Part shown: positions 8,823 through 17,627 of the stretch, piece after piece
Layout of the letters: the number at the start of each line of letters is the position of its first letter
Numbering within the stretch: the first letter of the stretch is position 1
From: Calothrix sp. HK-06
GTDB taxonomy: Bacteria > Cyanobacteriota > Cyanobacteriia > Cyanobacteriales > Nostocaceae
DNA length: 64,000 nt
NCBI RefSeq assembly: GCF_001904745.1
Contig: NZ_MRCD01000001.1
Span: 124,001-188,000 of the forward strand
Direction of reading: 5' to 3'
Notes under the pieces: model-generated
What the model was told of the DNA's origin: nothing
Database searches by the model: none
The model's input: only the letters and a program-made list of their open reading frames with translations
Translations under genes and position numbers: made by a program

Positions 8823-9482
8823 TTACTCATAACTCATAACTTTTAACCGATTGTAGGCATTATCGATAATTCGTTTACCTCGAAGGAACCCTGTATTTGC
8901 ACCGGGACATAAGTATTGCAGCGTATCAGGGGAGAAACGTTCCAATAGTAACTGTAAACTTTTGATCTGACGTTTCCAATGAAAAGTTTTAGCGGTTCGC
9001 AATGGCATTGGTTTACCCGAACCGTCAGGAAGTATATGGCGCCCAGAAAATAATATCCCTCCAAAATCGCTATAGTAGAGACAAGAGGAACCAGGAGAAT
9101 GTCCAGGTGTCCAAAACAACTGTAAGCTTGAGTCCAAGCTTAAATCTTGATTAAAAGTAGTTAATTCTACTTCAGGTAACAAATAAGCTTCTTGTTCTTG
9201 AATAATGACTTCGCAGTTAAGCGCAAGTTTTAGTTCAGCAGTTTTACCAATCGCTGTGCGGTGAGTAATAAATAGCCAACGTACCCCACCATGTGCTTTG
9301 ATAAAATCCTGGTTTGTATCATCCCAGGCTGGACAATCGACTAATATGTTACCTTCATTTCTTACAATGAGGTAAGCAGTTCCTCCCAAAGTGTCCCGAT
9401 TCGGTGCAAAGGCATAAATGGTATCGAGTATAACCCGTGGTTGCTTGACTGTTTGGTTTTTGTCTTGATTCTCTTGAGACAT
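8823..9482 (-). CDS. Metallo-beta-lactamase-fold protein with lost metal ligands
   Basis: 219 residues with an MBL-fold outline: LGGTAYLIVRNEGNILVDCP (first strands), a motif-2 position, FWTPGHSPGSSCLYY (motif 3) and a C-terminal half. The usual HxHxDH (or HRDDxxDH) metal motif reads THRTAIGKTAEL. The later Asp of LFSGD reads LFSGRHIL and the final PGH reads CPGA. Only the motif-3 His remains, so hydrolytic activity is unlikely and a structural or binding role is inferred. The frame is intact and other conserved segments persist, which argues against plain decay. It converges with ctpA. Confidence 0.75.
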   Translation of the reverse strand: MSQENQDKNQTVKQPRVILDTIYAFAPNRDTLGGTAYLIVRNEGNILVDCPAWDDTNQDFIKAHGGVRWLFITHRTAIGKTAELKLALNCEVIIQEQEAYLLPEVELTTFNQDLSLDSSLQLFWTPGHSPGSSCLYYSDFGGILFSGRHILPDGSGKPMPLRTAKTFHWKRQIKSLQLLLERFSPDTLQYLCPGANTGFLRGKRIIDNAYNRLKVMSYE

Positions 9483-9563
9483 GGGAAGAACTTATTTAAG
9501 AGGAGTGTTTGTGTAAATGTTGCTTTTATCAGGTTATAACGATTCAAAATATATAAAAATAAG

Positions 9564-11039
9564 ATGACATTTTGGTTTCTCGTTTTACTGGGAATAATTA
9601 CTTATTTCATGGTGCAGCGGAGTGTTGCTCGAATCACCAGAACACCCGTTTGGCTGCTATGGTTGGTACTAATGGCACCACCACTCATATGGACTGCATG
9701 GTCTGCTGTGTATGGTGTACAAGTCCGTCCACCTAGGGCATTAATGATTGCTCCTTTGGTAATTAGCCCTATTTTATACTGGGTATTATTTCAAATAGGG
9801 CGCCGTCCGAGTGAAGTCACCCAAACTGAATCAGCAACACCTCAACCTCAATTAGCTATTCATCAAGTAGCAGAATCGTCTGTATCAGTACGTCCAATTA
9901 AACCAGGCGAAGAAGCTCAATTAAGAAATTGTTTTCCTTGGTCGTTATATTACCTTCAAGATATTGAATATCGACCACAAGCAGTGATTTGTAAAGGTCA
10001 ACTGCGGACAGATGCAACAGCAGCTTACCAACAAATTAAAGAAAACGTCGAAGCAGAATTTGGCGACCGTTTTTTAGTAATGCTTCAAGAAGGTTTTAAC
10101 GGAAAACCAATATTTGTATTAGTACCTAACACTCAATTAGCCAAATATCAGAATAGTTCAGAAAAATTAACACGACCTGGATTAGCGTTAGGCTTACTAT
10201 TTGCAACCCTAATGACAACTACTTTGGTAGGAGCAAGAATTGCTGGAGTTGAAGCACAACAACTAAGACAAAACTCAGGTATATTGTTACAAGGATTGCC
10301 TTACGCTCTAGCATTATTAACAATATTGGGAATTCACGAATTAGGTCACTATATTACAGCCAGACGCTACAAAATTCGTGCGACACTACCATACTTTATA
10401 CCAATGCCCCTATTCTTGGGAACTTTTGGCGCCTTTATTCAAATGCGGAGTCCAGTTCCTAACCGCAAAGCATTATTTGATATCAGTGTAGCTGGGCCAT
10501 TAGCTGGCTTTATCGCGACTTTGCCAATACTCGCATGGGGATTAGCAAATTCAACGATTATTCCTCTAACCGAACAATCAGGATTATTTAACCCAGATTC
10601 TCTCAACCCCAGATACTCAATACTGTTAGCATTAATATCAAAATTAGTCTTGGGCAGTCAATTAATTACCAAAACAGCTATTGATTTACATCCAGTTGCG
10701 TTTGCTGGGTTATTAGGTTTAGTAGTAACAGCATTAAACTTAGTACCAGTAGGTCAGCTTGATGGTGGTCATATTATCCACGCCATGTTTGGACAAAAAA
10801 ACGCCATTATTATTGGTCAAATCGCGCGTTTCTTACTGTTATTACTGGCATTGGTACAACCAGGATTTTTACTGTGGGCAATCATTTTGATATTTGTACC
10901 CTTAATTGACGAGCCAGCATTAAACGATGTAACAGAACTTAATAACCAACGTGACATTTTAGGAATTCTTTCAATAGCTTTACTAATACTTATTGTGTTG
11001 CCGTTACCAAACGTCTTTGTACGACTTTTGGGTCTTTAA
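9564..11039 (+). CDS. Site-2 protease family metalloprotease (M50, EGY-like)
   Basis: 491 residues with multiple membrane helices. Two helices at the N-terminus are followed by a soluble segment (~95-205), then the membrane protease core. The zinc motif is HELGHY (around residue 258). The third ligand Asp is in NLVPVGQLDGGHI. This layout with a long N-terminal soluble insert matches the cyanobacterial/plastid EGY-like site-2 proteases that cut membrane proteins within the bilayer. Substrate is unknown; no anti-sigma target lies beside it. Confidence 0.88.
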   Translation: MTFWFLVLLGIITYFMVQRSVARITRTPVWLLWLVLMAPPLIWTAWSAVYGVQVRPPRALMIAPLVISPILYWVLFQIGRRPSEVTQTESATPQPQLAIHQVAESSVSVRPIKPGEEAQLRNCFPWSLYYLQDIEYRPQAVICKGQLRTDATAAYQQIKENVEAEFGDRFLVMLQEGFNGKPIFVLVPNTQLAKYQNSSEKLTRPGLALGLLFATLMTTTLVGARIAGVEAQQLRQNSGILLQGLPYALALLTILGIHELGHYITARRYKIRATLPYFIPMPLFLGTFGAFIQMRSPVPNRKALFDISVAGPLAGFIATLPILAWGLANSTIIPLTEQSGLFNPDSLNPRYSILLALISKLVLGSQLITKTAIDLHPVAFAGLLGLVVTALNLVPVGQLDGGHIIHAMFGQKNAIIIGQIARFLLLLLALVQPGFLLWAIILIFVPLIDEPALNDVTELNNQRDILGILSIALLILIVLPLPNVFVRLLGL

Positions 11040-11110
11040 TAATTTGGTAAAGTTGCTACGATTATTTTAAATGGCGCCTGTCATTCTACATCATTAATTT
11101 ACCGCACCAT

Positions 11111-11227
11111 ATGCTTTCTCCATTTCCGGGAATGAACCCTTACCTAGAAAACCCTGACCTCTGGGCAGAAGTGCATCATGGGTTAATTGCACTCATGGTT
11201 TATAGCTTAGTTCAAGGTTTAAGGTAA
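11111..11227 (+). pseudogene. DUF4058 N-terminal fragment
   Basis: An ATG at 11111 opens 38 codons beginning MLSPFPGMNPYLENPDLW, the hallmark N-terminus of DUF4058 proteins, which are normally about 250 residues. Homology stops in VHHGLIALMVYSLVQGLR and a TAA follows at 11225. The remaining gene is absent; a MITE-like inverted repeat begins 20 bases later, so insertion followed by deletion is a plausible cause. Confidence 0.7.
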
Positions 11228-11247
11228 GTATAAATTTTGAGATATGA

Positions 11248-11351
11248 ATCCCCCCTACTGCCCTTAATAAGGGGGAATAAGACTATTTTTTTAGAAAGAA
11301 TAAAATTATTTTTAGATTTTTAGCCCCCCTTATTAAGGGGGTTGGGGGGAT
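11248..11351. repeat. MITE-like inverted repeat, ~104 bp
   Basis: The left arm (11248-11275) and right arm (11325-11351) are imperfect reverse complements built on CCCCCTTATTAAGGGGG next to a GGGGGGAT end. The centre is AT-rich and codes nothing. Each arm is itself palindromic. This matches the style of non-autonomous elements or repeated intergenic palindromes of cyanobacteria; family membership is inference. Confidence 0.6.
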
Positions 11352-11359
11352 CATCTTTA

Positions 11360-11911
11360 TTAACTAGATGCTGAACTTGCGGTTTCAGGCGCCTTAGCAG
11401 GAGGAACACCCATACGTATCTCGGTAGTGAAAGAAGTAGTATTTACACCACCCGCTTGCTTAATGACATTAACGCGCATTCTCAAATTATCGCTGGCAAA
11501 CCATAAACGTTCTTCATAGGAAGTTGTACCAGATTCAAAGGATAGCGATAATGCTTCGTCTTCACCTAATTTATATTGACCCAGCGAAGGTTTATCTTCG
11601 TTACTAACCTGACGTAATAATTTACCTTCATCAGGACTATTGCCAGGAACTAAAACTAAAACTGTTGTACCTACGTTTTTTTGATTTAGTTTAGTTGTAT
11701 CATTCCAATTAACCTTAGCTGCGACAACAGAAGAATTGGAGTTTACCTGCAAAACTTCGCAAAGTTTCACTACATCAGGGTGAGTTGCTGGTAATTTTTC
11801 TATAACAATTTCTGATTTAGCTTCGTTTGCTTTATTGGCGCCTAAGTCTTGAACAGTACGATGGGCAAACCATTTTCCGGCACTTAACTCAAAAAAGTCT
11901 TGAATATTCAT
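11360..11911 (-). CDS. CpcS/CpeS-family phycobiliprotein lyase
   Basis: 183 residues beginning MNIQDFFELSAGKWFAHRT, the typical opening of the CpcS/CpeS/CpcU lyases, a lipocalin-like ten-strand barrel that attaches phycocyanobilin to phycobiliprotein cysteines. The barrel core continues through RLWFASDNLRMRVNV and ends in an Ala/Ser-rich tail. Whether it is the active CpcS or its partner CpcU cannot be decided by eye. The HEAT protein immediately upstream on the same strand (98 bases) supports a phycobilisome context. Confidence 0.8.
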   Translation of the reverse strand: MNIQDFFELSAGKWFAHRTVQDLGANKANEAKSEIVIEKLPATHPDVVKLCEVLQVNSNSSVVAAKVNWNDTTKLNQKNVGTTVLVLVPGNSPDEGKLLRQVSNEDKPSLGQYKLGEDEALSLSFESGTTSYEERLWFASDNLRMRVNVIKQAGGVNTTSFTTEIRMGVPPAKAPETASSASS

Positions 11912-12009
11912 CTTCTTTTCGCGTGATTTATGAATTTTAAAGCAGTTTTATCTAATGGTAGGACAAGCAATACACCTATCCTACGGGATAATTTATTTTT
12001 AGGAATATC

Positions 12010-12690
12010 TTAAACTGGATAACCTGCTTCTTCTAAACGTTTTAAAGAAATTTTAGCAGACTCAGAAACGTGATAATGACTGTCTTTTTCAAGATATTTC
12101 AATGCTGAAACGCTTTTTGGACTAGGAAGATTTCCTAAAGCTTCTGCTAGTCGTTGACGCACTAACCAATCTTCAGCTTGAGCAAAGCGAAGTATTTCAT
12201 CTACTGCGGTTACATCTTTAATTTCACCAAGCGCAGCAATTGCCGCTTGTTGCAATACTACTTCTGGCCCATCTAACGCACTAATTAATGTTTCACGTGC
12301 CCGTGGGTCTTTTAAATTACCCAATGCCACAGCAGCGCTAAATCTTACTAACCAATTAGTCTCTTCATAAAACACCCGTACCAACACTTCAAACGCGCGT
12401 TTGTCTTCTAAGTATCCCAAGGCGCCTGCCGCATCAGCGCGAATACTATAGTCGGGGTCGTTTTCAACGATATTCACCAAAATTGGATATGATTCAGCAG
12501 TTTGCTTGATACCAAGTGCAAAAACTGCCATCGCTCGAATTTGCAGCGATTCATCATTCAACACCTTCTTAATCAAGGGTACTGCTTCCTCAGCAGAAAC
12601 ATCGCGCAAATTTGCAAGGGCAACCATGCGGTCACGTAAGCTAGAGCTTTCTAGCTGGGCAGATAGTTCGTCTAAACTGGGAGTAGCCAT
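12010..12690 (-). CDS. HEAT-repeat protein, NblB/CpcE-like
   Basis: 226 residues made almost wholly of ~31-residue HEAT repeats (for example IRAMAVFALG, IRADAAGALGYL, VRFSAAVALGNL, LQQAAIAALGEI, VRQRLAEALGNL). Size and repeat style resemble NblB, which binds chromophores during phycobilisome degradation, and the CpcE/PecE lyase subunits. The adjacent CpcS-type lyase favours a phycobilisome role. Without alignment the exact name is uncertain, so no symbol is given. Confidence 0.7.
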   Translation of the reverse strand: MATPSLDELSAQLESSSLRDRMVALANLRDVSAEEAVPLIKKVLNDESLQIRAMAVFALGIKQTAESYPILVNIVENDPDYSIRADAAGALGYLEDKRAFEVLVRVFYEETNWLVRFSAAVALGNLKDPRARETLISALDGPEVVLQQAAIAALGEIKDVTAVDEILRFAQAEDWLVRQRLAEALGNLPSPKSVSALKYLEKDSHYHVSESAKISLKRLEEAGYPV

Positions 12691-12815
12691 CTAATATTTA
12701 CAGCGCTTTTGCTACTTATATTTAATATTCTAGTATTCTAGAATATTAAGTATTATTGCAATTTGTCTCATGTCATGAAAGGTGTATTTTTCCGCTTCCT
12801 GTAGAGAGATAACCG

Positions 12816-13412
12816 TCATTTACCGATTAACTCAAATAGCCCTAAATGCTCCTCTCCTTCACGCGATGGCACCGAGTTAGCCACACGATTTAAATAATGA
12901 ATCTTAAAATTATCCTGGAAATATTCTCTAATTTCCTCTGGTGTGGCGCCAAATGGAGGGCCACCAGAACGATTATGTGTAAAAAATAACCCAATTAGTT
13001 GACCATGTGGCTTAAGTATGGAACTTGCAACTTCTACATAAGAAAGGCGCCGTTCTATATCAATCGCACAAAAACAGGTATGCTCAAGAATATAGTCAAA
13101 ATAACCTATAAATTCTTTAGGTAAATCAAAAATATCACGCTGTAAAAACTTAATGTCAGAATTCTCTGACTTAGCGATTTGTTCTGCTTCCACAATTGCG
13201 GAAGTCGCAAAATCAAACCCAGTAACTTCAAAGCCATGTTTGGCAAATAGTACCGCATCATAACCGCGTCCGCATCCTAGTACTGCAATACGCCCAGGTA
13301 AAGGCGCCGAACCTGAAGATAGTAGACTAACAAAAGGTGGCGCCGCTTCTCCAATATCCCAACGAGTATTTTGCTCTTGGTACTTTTGTTCCCAATATTC
13401 TGGGTTTGGCAT
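12816..13412 (-). CDS. SAM-dependent methyltransferase, thiopurine S-methyltransferase (TPMT) family
   Basis: 198 residues. TPMT-type N-terminus YWEQKYQEQNTRWDIGEAAP, then the SAM site IAVLGCGRGYDAVLFAKHG, the acidic loop VTGFDFATSAI, and the conserved Cys pair region EHTCFCAIDIE. Family members methylate small thiol, selenium or tellurium compounds; the substrate here is unknown. Three bases separate its stop-proximal operon partner: the symporter gene at 13416-14861 ends just upstream, so the two are probably co-transcribed. Confidence 0.85.
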   Translation of the reverse strand: MPNPEYWEQKYQEQNTRWDIGEAAPPFVSLLSSGSAPLPGRIAVLGCGRGYDAVLFAKHGFEVTGFDFATSAIVEAEQIAKSENSDIKFLQRDIFDLPKEFIGYFDYILEHTCFCAIDIERRLSYVEVASSILKPHGQLIGLFFTHNRSGGPPFGATPEEIREYFQDNFKIHYLNRVANSVPSREGEEHLGLFELIGK

Positions 13413-13415
13413 ATA

Positions 13416-14861
13416 TTAATTCTCTTTTGCTTCTTGACGCTGTTTTAACTTTAATAATATTTCAGCGTGCATTTCGCGCGTGATGGGGTAGAAGTAAGTT
13501 AAAACCAAACCTAGTATTAATGAAACCAATGGCAGGGGACCAACCGCGATGCGTATAGCTTGAAGTGCTGATTCTGGTTGAACTGGTAAGGCGCCACTTC
13601 CAGCAGTTGCTGCTTGAAAACCAGACGCTTCGAGTGACAAACCCACAACAAATAAACCAAATGCTAACCCAAATTTTTGCAACAGCACCATAAAACCGTA
13701 GAAAATTCCCTCACGTCGCTGTCCCGTTTGAAGTTCATCGAGTTCAATCACATCAGGAATCATTGACCAGGGAACGAGATATGCTGTGGAAACACCAAAC
13801 CCTGCCATTACCGCCAAAACGTACATTAACCCAATTTGACCAGGCTGTAAAAAATATAATCCTGCTGCTGCTAATATCCACAAAGCCATCCCCGAAAAGT
13901 AAACGATTTTTTTACCAACACGCTTACTCAAAGCACTCCATACAAATAACATTAGTAAAGCTGTACCTTGCACGCCTATCATTACCGTTGGTACATCAGA
14001 TTCTTTCAAACCCATACACTCAACAACGAAATAGGGAATAATGCTAGCAGTGATTTGTACGGCAAGCCAGGAAAAAAGATATATACCAATTACATATAAA
14101 AAAGGAATATTAGTAAAAACGATTTTTAACTGCTCTTTTATTGAAATAGCAGATTCTTCTTCGTTTTGGATACGCTTTGCTTCAAAAGCCAAAACCCGTT
14201 CGCGTGTTCCAAACACACACCAATATAAAGAAGCTACAGAAATCACTCCACATACAGCAGCTAGAACAACATACTGCGTCTGACGGTCTGGAATGGCGCC
14301 AAAAATAATTCTTGCCAATATTAGCGAGAAAATACTACCGCCAATCGAAAACGCAAATCGATAACTATTTAAGCCTGTACGTTCATCATAATCTTGAGTC
14401 AGTTCGGGTGTCATTGCTGTATATGGCAAATTTACAACCGTGTAAAACACCTGCGAACATATCCCTATTGCCACATAGTACCAAAACAAACCCCAAGTAT
14501 TATTCTGACCACTACCAAATCGTGGTACTATCCATTGTAGAAAGAAAAATATTCCAAACGGAATTGCACCATAAAGCAACCAAGGTAAACGGCGCCCCCA
14601 TCGCTTTGATTTCGTCTTATCCGTTAAATATCCAACAAACGGGTCGTTTATAGCATCCCAAATTTTCCCTATCATCAAAATACTGCCAGCCATACCCGCC
14701 GGAATACCCGCAACGTTAGTAAAAAAAACCAGCAAGAAAAAAACCGAGATATTCGCAGTAATCGCTGGACCCAAATCTCCGGCACCGTAAGCTAGCTTAG
14801 TACTAAAATTGAGTTTCTCACTAGCCTTGCTCCTCATATAATCTAAATCAGAATCCTTCAT
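13416..14861 (-). CDS. GPH-family sugar:cation symporter (MFS)
   Basis: 481 residues with about 12 membrane helices. GPH hallmarks: KLAYGAGDLGPAI near the N-terminus, WDAINDPFVGYLTDKT in loop 2-3 and RWGRRLPWLL after it. The family moves glycosides, pentosides or hexuronides with Na+ or H+. ATG 14861 is preferred over an in-frame GTG at 14873. It precedes the TPMT gene by only three bases on the same strand; the two functions have no obvious link. It is divergent from the phosphoribosyltransferase. Confidence 0.85.
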   Translation of the reverse strand: MKDSDLDYMRSKASEKLNFSTKLAYGAGDLGPAITANISVFFLLVFFTNVAGIPAGMAGSILMIGKIWDAINDPFVGYLTDKTKSKRWGRRLPWLLYGAIPFGIFFFLQWIVPRFGSGQNNTWGLFWYYVAIGICSQVFYTVVNLPYTAMTPELTQDYDERTGLNSYRFAFSIGGSIFSLILARIIFGAIPDRQTQYVVLAAVCGVISVASLYWCVFGTRERVLAFEAKRIQNEEESAISIKEQLKIVFTNIPFLYVIGIYLFSWLAVQITASIIPYFVVECMGLKESDVPTVMIGVQGTALLMLFVWSALSKRVGKKIVYFSGMALWILAAAGLYFLQPGQIGLMYVLAVMAGFGVSTAYLVPWSMIPDVIELDELQTGQRREGIFYGFMVLLQKFGLAFGLFVVGLSLEASGFQAATAGSGALPVQPESALQAIRIAVGPLPLVSLILGLVLTYFYPITREMHAEILLKLKQRQEAKEN

Positions 14862-14931
14862 AAATCTTCGCACTCATAATAAGATAGTCAAAGCTCGACA
14901 ATTAGTATTATTAGCTATCACCAGGTTGTTT

Positions 14932-15459
14932 ATGCCAGACCTTTACGTTTCTTGGTCAGATTACCACCAAAAAATCGAACTACTCGCGGCTAAGATTTAT
15001 CAGTCTGGCTGGGAATTCAACCAAATTATTTGTCTAGCACGCGGAGGACTGCGAGTTGGAGATATCCTCTCACGCATTTACGACAAGCCCCTAGCAATTT
15101 TCGCTACATCATCTTACAGCGGCACGGGCAAGCAAGAAAGGGGGAACTTAATCTTTTCCCAACATTTAGCAATGACAACCGATACACTAGGCTCGCGGAT
15201 TCTACTAGTTGACGATTTAGTAGACTCAGGCGTTACCCTCAAAGAAACTGTCCCTTGGCTTAAACAATATAGCGTAACTCAAATCGAAGATATTCGTACC
15301 GCCGTACTTTGGTATAAAGCCTGCTCAGTAATTGAACCAGATTACTACGTTGACTACCTAGCAGACAATCCGTGGATTCACCAACCATTTGAACCATACG
15401 AAACAATGGCGCCAGCCGATTTAGCTACCAAATACGCAGCAGTAGCAAACGTAATCTAA
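14932..15459 (+). CDS. Phosphoribosyltransferase-domain protein
   Basis: 175 residues. The PRPP-binding loop is ILLVDDLVDSGVTLKET, with the diphosphate loop LARGGLRVGDIL near residue 38. The length and the NPWIHQPFEPYE C-terminus resemble the xanthine/hypoxanthine-guanine type PRTases used in purine salvage. Base specificity is not decidable. ATG 14932 is chosen; a TTG two codons upstream is less likely. It is divergent from the GPH symporter. Confidence 0.82.
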   Translation: MPDLYVSWSDYHQKIELLAAKIYQSGWEFNQIICLARGGLRVGDILSRIYDKPLAIFATSSYSGTGKQERGNLIFSQHLAMTTDTLGSRILLVDDLVDSGVTLKETVPWLKQYSVTQIEDIRTAVLWYKACSVIEPDYYVDYLADNPWIHQPFEPYETMAPADLATKYAAVANVI

Positions 15460-15564
15460 ACACAATTAACCATCTTGTAGGATAAGCATCTTTGCCTGTC
15501 CTATTCGGAACTATAGTGTCATGCCCAGGTAGAAGCATCTTCAATATTTTGCTCTACCAAACTC

Positions 15565-15948
15565 TTACAATCCTAAACTCGAAACAGCTTCTGCTAATTT
15601 GTGATTGGCAACCATACCAGACGCATTTAAGTCCTCAACACGGATTATGTAGTATTTCTTGCTAATGAGAGTTGTTGTTTTCTGCAAGAAGTCTCTGCGT
15701 ATGTTAGCGATGCGAGCATGTTTTGGTGCTTGTTTATCAAAAAACTTTTTCACATTTTTAGATGCGCGTATACATGTAACTCTATTACCTAACTGTCTTT
15801 TTCGATTCCGCCACTGAAACTTGTTTAGCTTGGTTTTTCCTTCGGATAACTTCGTTAACGCTTTCTTTAAAGTACTAGGAGCGCTCGTGTTCAAGATAAA
15901 GAATCCGGCGCCTATCATATATATATTTTGCACTAGAAGGTGAGCCAT
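15565..15948 (-). pseudogene. TnpB (IS200/IS605) remnant
   Basis: 127 codons, against 350-450 for intact TnpB. The C-terminal half matches TnpB well: HARIANIRRDFLQKTTTLIS, then YIIRVEDLNASGMVANHKLA with the second RuvC catalytic Glu. The N-terminal 50 codons are scrambled and partly recognisable (LKKALTKLSEGKTKLNKFQW). The first RuvC Asp block, the zinc finger and the third RuvC motif are absent. No TnpA or end sequences were found. It abuts another decayed gene (ppk2 remnant). Confidence 0.8.
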
Positions 15949-16080
15949 ATTACTTTGTAGTCGCAGTTTGATTCTTAGATCATCAATGTTCTGTTTTTGG
16001 GTCTTATATTGAGTTTGCTGTGCGTGTTTATTTACGTGTTAGTAGCGATATACTAGAACCTGAAGAAACAGTGATTTGAT

Positions 16081-16478
16081 GATATTAACAATTATGAAAA
16101 ATACTTGACAAACAATAGTACTGTTATTCTTAAATTTTTTCTAAAAATATCAAAATCTGAACAAAAAAGGCGGTTTTTGCGGCGAATTGAATTGCCTGAA
16201 AAAAATTGGAAGTTTTCTATGAGCGATGTTGAAGAACGCGCATGTTGGGACGATTATATGGAAGCGGATGCGTGGAGGACGTATTCAATGATACCAGCAC
16301 TGACTGGGCGCCTTGGTATATTATCCCAAGTAATCACAAGTGGTTTGCACGTCTTGCAGTTGCCGATATTATTTGTAGCAAGCTCAAACAACTCGATTTG
16401 GAATACCCAACTCTTAGCGACGAACACCGTCAGCAACTTCTCAAAGCCAAAGCTGTTCTGGAAAGCGAAGCATCTTAA
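16081..16478 (+). pseudogene. Polyphosphate kinase 2 (PPK2) C-terminal remnant, frameshifted
   Basis: Two overlapping frames join into one PPK2 C-terminus. Frame one gives [20 protein letters not shown], then [20 protein letters not shown]. After an indel near 16262-16276, frame two gives [20 protein letters not shown], then [23 protein letters not shown]2 enzymes (~270-300 residues) transfer phosphate between polyphosphate and nucleotides. The N-terminal Walker-type half is gone; a further scrap (VYLRVSSDILEP) may lie at ~16024. It lies 130 bases from the TnpB remnant. Confidence 0.8.
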
Positions 16479-16487
16479 ATTAAGTGA

Positions 16488-16643
16488 CTAGCTGGTTATA
16501 GTTTTTACAGATTCTAATGAAGATGCGTGTTTTTTCCAGATTAGCACGGGCATAACTTGGCGACAGTTACGACAGAACCAGTAAACTTCAGTCTTTCGGA
16601 CGTGTCGCAAAAGTCTGTCAGAACAACAGGGACAAGAATTCAT
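16488..16643 (-). CDS. Small zinc-ribbon protein
   Basis: From ATG 16643: about 51 residues beginning [20 protein letters not shown], with a C4 zinc ribbon (CPCC then CRNC). A TTG at 16694 in the same frame would add KKEILTHKNFVTYYTP; the YYTP part resembles homologues, so the longer form is possible. Proteins of this type are conserved small hypotheticals in cyanobacteria. It is divergent from the response regulator at 16879. Function unknown. Confidence 0.6.
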   Translation of the reverse strand: MNSCPCCSDRLLRHVRKTEVYWFCRNCRQVMPVLIWKKHASSLESVKTITS

Positions 16644-16878
16644 AGGTGTATAGTAGGTAACAAAATTTTTGTGAGTCAAAATTTCTTTCTTCAAAGCTAA
16701 CCGCCATTTCTTATCTACACCATAAAAAACTTAAAATCTTCAAATTTTCGCAATATATCTACATAATCTTCAACAGAAAAACAAAAATTAGTTTTAATAC
16801 ACGACTATTTAAGATTTATGGATTACAATGAAACCGCGATTTAAGACGCTGCCTTGTACAGAATTGCCTTAAACTTAA

Positions 16879-17586
16879 ATGGATATTTTAATTGTTGAAG
16901 ACGAAGCAGAAATTGCTCAGTTAATCCAACTGACTCTCGAAAAAGAAGGGTTTTCTTGTCGTGTCAGTCGCGATGGCATAACCGCGTTACGAATGTTTAC
17001 AGAACTTCCACCCGATTTAATTATTCTGGATCTAATGATTCCTGGACTCGATGGACTTGAGGTTTGCGCGCGTATTCGCCAAAAACCCGGCGCCAAAGAC
17101 CCATATATAATGATATTGACTGCTAAGGCAGAAGAAATTGACCGTGTAATTGGCCTTTCTACAGGCGCCGACGATTACATGGCAAAACCATTCAGCCCTA
17201 GGGAACTTGTGGCACGTGTGAGGGCGCTATTACGTCGCAGTATGCGATCGTCTGTACAGCGACAAGAACACCGCACTAAACATTTTTTAGTTGATTTAGA
17301 GCAACGCACCGCTAACCGTTTGCTTGACTCAAAACCAGTTGGAGAACTAGATTTAACAACTTTAGAGTTTAATCTTTTAAGTACTTTCCTCAGTAACCCT
17401 GGTCGCGTGTGGAACCGTAGTCAATTAATAGATAAGCTTTGGGGCGATAATTTCTTTGGAGATGAACGAGTTGTAGATACTCATGTAGCGCGCTTGCGAA
17501 AGAAAATCGAACCAGACCCCGCAAATCCAACTTTTATCAAAACTGTTGTTGGAGTTGGATATAAATTTGAAGATACCGCACCTTAG
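16879..17586 (+). CDS. OmpR/PhoB-type response regulator
   Basis: 235 residues. The receiver domain (1-120) has the acidic pocket VEDEAE, phospho-acceptor Asp in PDLIILDLMIPGLDG and Lys in MAKPFS. A winged-helix DNA-binding domain follows (~130-235: LTTLEFNLLSTFLSNPGRVW; VVDTHVARLRKKIEP). The histidine kinase begins 41 bases downstream and is its likely partner. The signal sensed is unknown. It could belong to the RppA/NblR-like group, but I cannot assign it. Confidence 0.92.
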   Translation: MDILIVEDEAEIAQLIQLTLEKEGFSCRVSRDGITALRMFTELPPDLIILDLMIPGLDGLEVCARIRQKPGAKDPYIMILTAKAEEIDRVIGLSTGADDYMAKPFSPRELVARVRALLRRSMRSSVQRQEHRTKHFLVDLEQRTANRLLDSKPVGELDLTTLEFNLLSTFLSNPGRVWNRSQLIDKLWGDNFFGDERVVDTHVARLRKKIEPDPANPTFIKTVVGVGYKFEDTAP

Positions 17587-17627
17587 AATTTTTACCCTAA
17601 AAATTAAAAATTAAACATTAAAAAATA

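Noticed and set aside
15565-15948. Domesticated TnpB-like RNA-guided nuclease
   Set aside because: Two of three RuvC motifs and the zinc finger are gone and no guide-RNA-like end was found; decay fits better.
16105-16491. A single 128-residue gene at the ppk2 site
   Set aside because: Only its first half matches PPK2; the match moves to another frame after ~16270, so it is a broken gene rather than a new protein.
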